Source: Selenomonas sp. (lineage in GTDB: Bacteria > Bacillota > Negativicutes > Selenomonadales > Selenomonadaceae). From it: a DNA stretch of 64,000 nucleotides. Every line of letters begins with the position of its first letter. Within the stretch, counting starts at the first letter, position 1. Positions 57,636 through 64,000 of this stretch are shown here, one piece after another. The position numbers and the translations under genes were made by a program. The stretch lies in contig JAKVOG010000002.1 in assembly GCA_022482925.1 (NCBI GenBank), positions 186,001-250,000 on the forward strand, read 5' to 3'. Under the pieces are notes generated by a model. The model saw only the letters and a list, made by a program, of their open reading frames with translations. It was not told where the DNA came from and did no database searches.

Positions 57636-58154
57636 ATGAGCAACATCATACCTTATAAATCCATTGCACCAAAAATCGATCCCAGTGCGTTCATTGCTCC
57701 ATCCGGCACAGTAGTCGGAGATGTGACAATCGGCGAAGGGTCAAGTGTTTGGTTCAACACCGTAATCCGGGGAGATTTCCAGAAGGTTACCATTGGCAAG
57801 AATTCCGATATTCAGGATAATGCGACGATTCATGTCATGTGGGATACACCGACAGAAATCGGGGATGAAGTCATTATTGGACACAATGCCGTAATCCATT
57901 CCCGTAAGATCGGCAATAACTGCCTGATCGGGATGGGATCCATCCTGCTCGGTTATACGGAGATTGGGGACAATGTCGTAATCGGTGCAGGCACAATGAT
58001 TACCCAGCATAAGAAGATTCCGGCCAATTCGCTGGTTTATGGGAATCCGGCCCAGATCGTCCGGGCGCTGCGTGATGATGAGGTTGAGGCGTTGCATGCC
58101 TCGGCGCTGAACTATCGCAAAGTGGCTGAAAATTACAAGGCAGAACTACTTTAA
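57636..58154 (+). CDS. Gamma-carbonic anhydrase family protein (left-handed beta-helix)
   Basis: The protein is 172 residues with hexapeptide repeats (IGEGSSVWFNTVIRGD, IGKNSDIQDNATIH, IGDEVIIGHNAVIHSRKI, NCLIGMGSILLGY, IGAGTMIT). Histidines at the usual zinc positions (TIHVMW, GHNAVIH) are present. The usual HGC after the second His is HSR here. Activity as a carbonic anhydrase is not certain; many homologues are of unknown function. AGGAGG precedes ATG 57636. Confidence 0.88.
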   Translation: MSNIIPYKSIAPKIDPSAFIAPSGTVVGDVTIGEGSSVWFNTVIRGDFQKVTIGKNSDIQDNATIHVMWDTPTEIGDEVIIGHNAVIHSRKIGNNCLIGMGSILLGYTEIGDNVVIGAGTMITQHKKIPANSLVYGNPAQIVRALRDDEVEALHASALNYRKVAENYKAELL

Positions 58155-58187
58155 ACAAGAAATAATATATAGCAAGGGGACCTACTC

Positions 58188-58627
58188 ATGGAAAAAACAC
58201 TCGTACTCATCAAACCAGATGCATTTGCCAATCACAATAGTGGGGATATCATCAAGCGTTATGAACAGGAAGGATTCCGAATTGTCGGTATGAAACTCCT
58301 GAAAATGGATGAGCGGTTGGCATCGATTCATTATGAAGAGCATATCGGTCGTTCCTATTACCCGGATCTGGTTGGCTTTATGACATCGGCACCTTTGATT
58401 GCTATCGTGCTGGAAGGTGAAGATGCGATTGCCCGCGTCCGTAAGCTGCATGGTAAGACAAATCCAGCTGATGCTGAAGAAGGCACGATCCGTAAGCAGT
58501 TTGCGACAAATGGCCGCCGCAATGCGGTCCATGCTTCGGATAGTCCGGAGAGTGCGAATCGTGAGATCATATCTTCTTTAATGAGACAGAGATCCTTGAT
58601 GGGGATTATCAGGTGATGGAAGGCTGA
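58188..58627 (+). CDS. ndk: Nucleoside diphosphate kinase (one frameshift near the 3' end)
   Basis: This enzyme equilibrates NTP pools. It starts MEKTLVLIKPDAF and has the catalytic His motif NAVHASDSPESANREI. A missing base near 58565-58568 shifts the tail. The restored tail reads HIFFNETEILDGDY, ending QVMEG with the stop at 58625-58627, about 146 residues. The active site lies before the break, so the protein could still be partly folded even if the shift were real. Confidence 0.93.
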
Positions 58628-58639
58628 GGTGTTGACGCG

Positions 58640-59139
58640 ATGAGCGTTACGACGAAGACCGGGGACAAGGGACAGACCAGTCTGTATACGGGTGAGCGTG
58701 TCGATAAAGACTGTCAGCGGGTGGAAACCTATGGCACGATCGATGAACTGGGTTCGGCACTGGCAATGGCCCGGGCTTTTGCTGAAAAAGCGGAAGTCAG
58801 GGAACGTATCCTGAAGCTGCAGCAGCTGCTGTCTCAGCTTATGGCAGATTTTGCCAGCTGTGGCCAGCAGCCGTATATTACGGCGGAAATGGTCCTTGCA
58901 ATCGAGCAGGAGATCGCTGCTGTGGAAGGACGCCTGCCGGCCCTGACCCGGTTCCTGGTTCCTGGTGATACGAAGGCCGGGGCGATGCTTGACATGGCCC
59001 GTTCGACGGCTCGCCGGGCTGAACGCTGTGCATGCCGCCTGTCCCGGGGAAACGACGATTGCCTGAGAGTGATCGTCTGTTCCTGAACCGGATATCGGAT
59101 TATATCTTCCTGCTCATGCGGCTGGAAGAACAAGAATAG
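58640..59139 (+). CDS. PduO-type cob(I)alamin adenosyltransferase (two frameshifts near the 3' end)
   Basis: This enzyme makes adenosylcobalamin from ATP and cob(I)alamin. MSVTTKTGDKGQTSLYTGERVDKD, YGTIDELGSALAMA, ADFASCG and MARSTARRAERC are family signatures. Shifts near 59046-59049 (G run) and 59063 alter the tail. The restored end reads ESDRLFLNRISDYIFLLMRL, then EEQE. Length is about 166 residues. It implies B12-dependent metabolism elsewhere in the genome. It lies 12 bases after ndk. Confidence 0.88.
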
Positions 59140-59142
59140 GTA

Positions 59143-59169
59143 AAAGCGGAGGAGACTCCGCTTTTTTTC
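59143..59169 (+). terminator. Intrinsic terminator after the adenosyltransferase
   Basis: AAGCGGAG, GAGA and CTCCGCTT are followed by a run of T. Confidence 0.85.
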
Positions 59170-59301
59170 GTATCAGGGATATGATTTTAGCTGATGTGCG
59201 GCATTATTTCCAAAATCCGATAGAAATATGACTACAGAAGCAGGATAAATTGTATTTTCAGAGAATATAGACAATATTAAAGATAATAGGAGGGAACGTC
59301 G

Positions 59302-61353
59302 ATGAAGAATTATAAGAGCACGAACATTCGCAATGTAGCAGTACTGGGGCATGGCAAGACAGGCAAGACCAGCCTGCTGGATGCCTGCCTGTTCAATACC
59401 GGAGCAGCCAAACGGCTGGGAAGCGTTGAAGATGGCAGCAGCGCACTGGATTTTGAGCCAGAGGAAACGAAACGCGGCATGACAATCCATGCCAAACTGG
59501 CAGCCTGCGAGTGGCGGGATTTTAAGCTTAACTTCATCGATACTCCGGGGTATCCGGACTTCGTTGGCGAGGTGAAAGGTGCAGTTGCGGCAGCGGATAG
59601 CGCACTTATCGTGATCTCAGCATCATCCGGTATCAAGTCCGGCACGGAAAATGCATGGCTGATGGCTGAGGAAAGCGAACTGCCGCGGGCCTTCTTCATC
59701 AACAAGATGGATCGGGAGCATGCGGATTTTGATGGTGTGGTAGCAGAGCTTCGGGTGCGTTTTGGCGATGGCGTCGTTCCGGTACAGATCCCAATCGGCA
59801 AGGAAGCCGCTTTTCAGGGGGTTGTGGACCTGCTGTCCCTGCATATGAAGATCGTGACGCACGATAATGAAGTGATCAAGGATGATGTGCCGGAATACAT
59901 TAAAGGCGATGTGGAGACAGCCCGTCAGAAACTGATTGAAGCGGTAGCAGAGTTCAATAATGAACTGCTTGAGAAGTATATCGAAGGGGCAGAAATCACG
60001 GAGGTTGAAGTTGCAGCCGCCCTGATTGAGGGCATCCAGGCCGGCAAGATCTTCCCCGTATTTTGTGGCTCTGCGAAGCAGAACATTGGCATCAAGAAGC
60101 TCATGAATGGGATTGTTGAGTATCTGCCAACGCCGTATTTCAAGGTCTCAATCGGTACGGATCCGGAGAGTGGCGAGATCAAGGAGCGCAGCACAGAAGA
60201 TCCATTTTCGGCACAGGTGTTCAAGACTGTGGTTGATCCGTTTGTTGGGCGCCAGAGCTTTATCCGCGTCCTGTCTGGTGAGATGCGTGGCGATGCGGCC
60301 TACTATCATCCGAACAAGGATAAAGAAGAACGTGTGGGAACCATCTTTACTCTGCAGGGCAAACGTCAGGATAACCTGAATATGGCAGCAGCCGGAGACA
60401 TTGTTGTGACAACGAAACTTCAGGATGTGAATACCGGAGATACGCTTTGTGATAAGAGTGATGCAATTCAGTATGAGGGAATCTTTTATCCGGAAGCCAT
60501 GCTGGAGATGGCTGCTTCGGCGAAAAAGAAAGGCGATGAGGATAAGGTGTTCGGTGCCCTTGCCAAGCAGCAGGATGAAGATCCGACGCTGATCCTGACC
60601 AAGAATGCCGAGACACGGGAAATGCTGATTCGCGGCATTGGTGAGGTGCATCTGGAAGTACTGGCCGAGCAGCTGCAGCGTAAATTCGGTGCTGAGCTTA
60701 TGCTGGCGGAGCCCCGGGTCGCTTATCGGGAGACCATCCGTAAGAGTGTACAGGTTCAGGGCAAGCACAAGAAGCAGAGCGGCGGGCATGGGCAATATGG
60801 CGATGTCTGGCTGGAGATCAGCCCACAGCCGGCTGGTGAAGGGAATATATTCACAGAGACAATCTTTGGTGGCAGTGTTCCGCGTCAGTATATCCCCGCT
60901 GTAGAGAAAGGCACAGTGGAGACTTTGGCAGAAGGCGTACTTGCCGGTTATCCGGTTGTAGACGTTAAGGTCAATCTCTATGATGGTTCCTATCATGCGG
61001 TAGACTCATCGGAAGCGGCCTTTAAGACCGCAGCGGCTATTGCTATCAAGAAGGGCATCATGGAGGCTGAGCCGCAGCTGCTGGAGCCGATTGATACGAT
61101 TACGGTGTGCACCCCGGAGTACTATATGGGTGATGTCATGGGCAAGCTTAACAGTAAGCGGGCACATATCCTTGGCGTAGACAGCAAAGGCAAGGATATG
61201 AGTGAGATTCAGGCACTGATCCCGGCCGCTGAGCTCTATCGTTTTGCGACGGAGCTGCGTTCCCTGACACAGGGGCGTGGCTCTTATACGCTGGAATTCA
61301 ACCGCTATGAACCTGTACCGGAGAAGAAAGCACAGGAATTGATTGAAGCTTGA
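59302..61353 (+). CDS. Elongation factor G-like GTPase (FusA2-type paralog)
   Basis: This is a 683-residue protein with EF-G domain order: GTPase, domain II, III, IV and V. The P-loop is GHGKTGKTSLLD rather than the standard GHIDAGKTT, a mark of the second EF-G type. The other G motifs are KRGMTI, DTPGYPDFVGEV and NKMDRE. Domain IV shows HKKQSGGHGQYGDVWLEI. It sits outside any ribosomal protein operon, unlike true fusA, so it is probably an accessory paralog of unknown step. GGAGGG precedes the start. Confidence 0.9.
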   Translation: MKNYKSTNIRNVAVLGHGKTGKTSLLDACLFNTGAAKRLGSVEDGSSALDFEPEETKRGMTIHAKLAACEWRDFKLNFIDTPGYPDFVGEVKGAVAAADSALIVISASSGIKSGTENAWLMAEESELPRAFFINKMDREHADFDGVVAELRVRFGDGVVPVQIPIGKEAAFQGVVDLLSLHMKIVTHDNEVIKDDVPEYIKGDVETARQKLIEAVAEFNNELLEKYIEGAEITEVEVAAALIEGIQAGKIFPVFCGSAKQNIGIKKLMNGIVEYLPTPYFKVSIGTDPESGEIKERSTEDPFSAQVFKTVVDPFVGRQSFIRVLSGEMRGDAAYYHPNKDKEERVGTIFTLQGKRQDNLNMAAAGDIVVTTKLQDVNTGDTLCDKSDAIQYEGIFYPEAMLEMAASAKKKGDEDKVFGALAKQQDEDPTLILTKNAETREMLIRGIGEVHLEVLAEQLQRKFGAELMLAEPRVAYRETIRKSVQVQGKHKKQSGGHGQYGDVWLEISPQPAGEGNIFTETIFGGSVPRQYIPAVEKGTVETLAEGVLAGYPVVDVKVNLYDGSYHAVDSSEAAFKTAAAIAIKKGIMEAEPQLLEPIDTITVCTPEYYMGDVMGKLNSKRAHILGVDSKGKDMSEIQALIPAAELYRFATELRSLTQGRGSYTLEFNRYEPVPEKKAQELIEA

Positions 61354-61359
61354 TTTAAT

Positions 61360-61411
61360 GAGGCTGAGGCTTATATAGGTCTTTATCTATATGGGCCTTA
61401 GCCTCTTTTTC
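61360..61411 (+). terminator. Intrinsic terminator of the EF-G paralog
   Basis: GAGGCTGAGGCTTATATA and TATATGGGCCTTAGCCTC form a long imperfect stem followed by TTTTT. Confidence 0.8.
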
Positions 61412-61428
61412 ATGCAGTCCCTTTTTGG

Positions 61429-61457
61429 TTGCAAAAAATCCCTAAAGATGGTAGGAT
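61429..61457 (+). promoter_or_regulatory. Promoter of the L,D-transpeptidase gene
   Basis: TTGCAA (61429-61434), 17 bases and TAGGAT (61452-61457) lie 61 bases before the ATG. Confidence 0.5.
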
Positions 61458-61518
61458 AATAAGGTGACTTTACCCTGTTGTATCGTCAAAATTCATTAGA
61501 GAAAAGAGATTCTGTTTC

Positions 61519-62628
61519 ATGTTGAAAAAAGTTTGCGCCGGTATGCTTGGCGCTATGATGATTTCGGGAACGCTTGCCGGGATGGCTCCACTGCAGGTCA
61601 GCGCAGCACCAGCTCAGACGAGTACGGCTCAGCCGGCTAAGGCTCAGCAGACAGAGGAACCCGTGAAGATTTCCATCAACCTGGCTGCGCGTTCATTGTC
61701 GCTGTTCAGGGGCGCGGAGAAGATCCGTCTCTATCCGATTGGTCCTGGTAAGGCTTCGACGCCGACACCGACGGGCTATTATAAGGTTATGTCCAAGGAT
61801 GTCAATCCGACATGGACGGATCCGGGGTCGGGATATTCCATTCCATCCGGTGAGTCAAATCCGCTGGGCTATCGCTGGATGCAGTTCAATGGCAACTATG
61901 GAATCCATGGCACGAATCACCCGGATTCGGTAGGACATTATGTCTCAAATGGCTGCGTTCGTATGCACGAAGAAGATGTTGAGGCACTGTTCGATTTGGT
62001 TGAGGTCGGTACGCCGATTGAGATCACTTATAACCGTGTGGTCGTAGAGAAAGCACCGGATGATACGGTGGTCTACTATATTTATCCGGATGGTTACGGC
62101 TGGCAGACACTGACGGCTGCGGATGTCAATAAATGGCTGACTGGTTATGGTGTAGGCAATTTCGTGTCTGATGAGGACATCGAGGCGAAGATTGCAGCAT
62201 CGGATGGCAACCCGACGTATATCGCGAAGGTTTATCCACTCTTTGTCAATGGCACGAAGCTGAAGAACAAGGCGGTTGTCCAGAATGGCATTACGTATCT
62301 GCCGGCTATTGATCTGGCTGATGCTGTTAAGGTTAATCTTGGCTGGGATGAGAAGGCGGGGACGCTCACGAGTACACTGGGTAAAGCACCTGGCCTCAAC
62401 AAAAAGGATGTCCTGTACTGTAATGCTGATGATGCCAACACGCTGTTCCATTTAACCGGAACGCTGGCTGCAAATAAGACTTACACGATGACGCAGGCTC
62501 AGGACGAGACACCGGCAGCTGTTACGACTACGACGCCAGCAGCAGTTACGGCTGCACCGGCAGCTTCGCAGACAGGAACAACGGTTACGACAACGGAGCC
62601 GGCCAAAACTGCGGTAAAAGCAAAATAA
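61519..62628 (+). CDS. Secreted L,D-transpeptidase (YkuD) with a copper-amine-oxidase-like C-terminal domain
   Basis: The protein is 369 residues. A signal peptide (LKKVCAGMLGAMMISGTLAG, cleavage after VSAA) is followed by a YkuD domain (about residues 50-175) with the catalytic motif NYGIHGTNHPDS and SNGCVRMHEEDVEALF. This enzyme class makes 3-3 cross-links in peptidoglycan or attaches proteins. A second domain (YPLFVNGTKLKNKAVVQNGITYLPAIDLADAV) looks like the copper amine oxidase N-terminal fold. A Thr/Ala-rich tail ends the protein. It acts outside the cytoplasmic membrane. Confidence 0.9.
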   Translation: MLKKVCAGMLGAMMISGTLAGMAPLQVSAAPAQTSTAQPAKAQQTEEPVKISINLAARSLSLFRGAEKIRLYPIGPGKASTPTPTGYYKVMSKDVNPTWTDPGSGYSIPSGESNPLGYRWMQFNGNYGIHGTNHPDSVGHYVSNGCVRMHEEDVEALFDLVEVGTPIEITYNRVVVEKAPDDTVVYYIYPDGYGWQTLTAADVNKWLTGYGVGNFVSDEDIEAKIAASDGNPTYIAKVYPLFVNGTKLKNKAVVQNGITYLPAIDLADAVKVNLGWDEKAGTLTSTLGKAPGLNKKDVLYCNADDANTLFHLTGTLAANKTYTMTQAQDETPAAVTTTTPAAVTAAPAASQTGTTVTTTEPAKTAVKAK

Positions 62629-62670
62629 ACATCGAATCCAACAAACTGAACATATAGAGGAGGAATTCTG

Positions 62671-64000
62671 TTGAGCCAGCGTTTTGTGATTTTGGACGGC
62701 AGCAGCCTGATGTATCGGGCCTTTTATGCGCTGCCGCCGCTGACGGATTCCCAGGGCGAACCTACGAATGCGATCTTTGGCTTCTCCAACATGCTGACGA
62801 GGCTGCTGGGAGAGCTGAAGCCGGATCGTCTGGTCCTGGCCTTTGATAAGGGAAGAAAGACATTCCGTACGGAACGTTACCAGGAATACAAGGGAACGCG
62901 CGACAAGACACCAGAAGAGCTCCTCGCCCAAATCCCGCTGCTGCATGAATTTGCAGCAGCTTTTGGCATTTCATTCATTGAAAAGGAGCGCTATGAGGCC
63001 GATGATATCATCGGTACTCTGGCGGTCAAAGCAGCTGCCAAGGGACATGATGTCATGGTCGTGACCGGTGACCGTGATGCCCTGCAGCTTGTGCGTCCAA
63101 ACCTTCGGGTCATGCTGACCAAGAAGGGAATATCGGAACTTAAAGCTTATGATGAGACGGTATTTCAGGAAGAATATGGTTTTACGCCAATCCATCTGAT
63201 CGATCTTAAGGGACTCATGGGAGATACGTCTGATAATATCCCGGGGGTTCCGGGAGTCGGTCCAAAGACAGCGACCAAACTCCTGCTGGAGTATGGAACG
63301 CTGGAAAATGTATTGGCTAATATTGACAAAGTAGCCGGTAAGAAGCTGAAAGAGCGCCTGACGGAGAATAAGGAGCAGGCTGTCCTGTCAAAAGAACTGG
63401 CAACGATTGAATTGCAGGTGCCGGATCTGGGACTCATGATGGACAGCTATGCCATCACACCGGATCATGGGAAGATGCAGCAGTTCTGTGAGCGCTATGA
63501 ACTGCGGGCGGTCTGGAAAAACTTCACGAAGCTCTACGGCGAGACGTCCGATGGCGAGCTTACGCTGGATATGGTTTCAGAAGAGCTGGTACCGGCGGAT
63601 CTGTCCTATAAAACCTGGTCAGCTGCTGAGATCAAGGCTTTGCTGCCGGCAATGAAGCAGTTTTCTCTGAGCGGCATCTTTGAGGGTCAGGCACCGTTTG
63701 AACGGCTGTCCGGGATGGCCGTCTATTTGCCGGGCAGGGATAAGGCTGGCTTCGTGTCAGCGGATGGTGAAGGCTGGCAGGCACTGCTGGCCGCCATTGA
63801 AGCTGCAGATTGTGCGGTTGTGTGGGAACTCAAGCCTTATTATCATGCGGGCATTCCCGCTGGCAAACAGTTCTTTGATGCGCAGCTGGCTGATTACCTG
63901 CTGCATCCGGAATTCACGAAATACGAGCTGAGCAATCTCTCACATCAGTATTTTCCTTCAGATGCCGTACCGGAACAGTTTGAGGATATGGTCCAGCAGG
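62671..64000 (+). CDS. polA: DNA polymerase I (3' truncated, TTG start)
   Basis: The first 443 residues of PolI run off the window. The 5'-3' nuclease domain is complete: ILDGSSLMYRAFYALP, FDKGRKTFRTERYQEYKGTR, YEADDIIGTLA, TGDRDALQLV and LKGLMGDTSDNIPGVPGVGPKT. The following proofreading domain appears degenerate, with no DIET-type motif (FSLSGIFEGQAP stands there), as in other Gram-positive PolI. TTG 62671 has AGGAGG upstream. The polymerase domain lies beyond the window. Confidence 0.95.
   Translation, partial: MSQRFVILDGSSLMYRAFYALPPLTDSQGEPTNAIFGFSNMLTRLLGELKPDRLVLAFDKGRKTFRTERYQEYKGTRDKTPEELLAQIPLLHEFAAAFGISFIEKERYEADDIIGTLAVKAAAKGHDVMVVTGDRDALQLVRPNLRVMLTKKGISELKAYDETVFQEEYGFTPIHLIDLKGLMGDTSDNIPGVPGVGPKTATKLLLEYGTLENVLANIDKVAGKKLKERLTENKEQAVLSKELATIELQVPDLGLMMDSYAITPDHGKMQQFCERYELRAVWKNFTKLYGETSDGELTLDMVSEELVPADLSYKTWSAAEIKALLPAMKQFSLSGIFEGQAPFERLSGMAVYLPGRDKAGFVSADGEGWQALLAAIEAADCAVVWELKPYYHAGIPAGKQFFDAQLADYLLHPEFTKYELSNLSHQYFPSDAVPEQFEDMVQQ

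Overview
The window reads as a chromosomal piece of a Gram-negative-type Firmicute of the Negativicutes, most likely Selenomonadaceae (Selenomonas/Mitsuokella-like). This is inferred from protein content and gene order, because no 16S gene is present. Firmicute-type genes (pyrR, remA, divIVA, sepF, rnj, rqcH, a PheB-type ACT protein, a SAM-I riboswitch) sit in long same-strand operons with about 50% GC. Promoters are plain sigma-70 type (TTGNNN-17-TATAAT), and TTG/GTG starts with strong Shine-Dalgarno sites are frequent.

Layout. 1-5011: end of pgeF, then yggS, sepF, ylmH, divIVA, lspA, rluD and pyrR (division and translation cluster). 5089-6843 (minus): rqcH/NFACT. 7028-11645: dapF, yicC, remA, gmk, rpoZ, coaBC and an unknown gene. 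11646-13550: accessory patch with two small ORFs and an IS30-family element. 13550-20364: SAM-I riboswitch and metK, typA, a second SepF-like gene, pepD and a Tat-exported phosphoesterase. 20416-22368 (minus): acyltransferase 3 and a SIMPL protein. 22575-23579: ASCH-like and anchored hypothetical proteins. 23682-24092: five tRNAs (Asp, Gly, Cys, Gly, Cys). 24178-27192: MaoC-like/thiolase/acyl-CoA ligase operon resembling staphylococcal vraABC. 27296-28216: unknown zinc-ribbon protein. 28295-29554 (minus): dicarboxylate symporter. 29767-36504: miaB, mutS, mutL and an RsmJ-like methyltransferase. 36822-47914: rnj, dnaE, dacA, rluB, BaiN-like flavoprotein, aroA, cmk and plsC. 48030-53376: ispH, rpsA, DUF512, der and plsY. 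53520-56221: ACT regulator, hom and thrB. 56287-64000: cca, gamma-carbonic anhydrase, ndk, cobalamin adenosyltransferase, EF-G paralog, L,D-transpeptidase and the start of polA.

The dominant oddity is quality. About 40 single-base indels break roughly 18 genes, including essential ones (gmk, dnaE, coaBC, divIVA, plsC, ispH, hom). Many lie at short homopolymers and each is repaired by adding or removing one base. I read this as sequencing or assembly error rather than gene decay, and annotate the broken genes as single CDSs with the break points given.

Most of the window is housekeeping. I did not find a clear novel defence or mobile system. The points most worth a second look are the ispH/rpsA junction (a well-known fusion in relatives, here split by one base at an AAAAAG run with an upstream Shine-Dalgarno sequence), the vraABC-like operon whose thiolase lacks the second catalytic cysteine, the second SepF-like gene behind a palindrome overlapping its -10 box, and the unknown zinc-ribbon protein.
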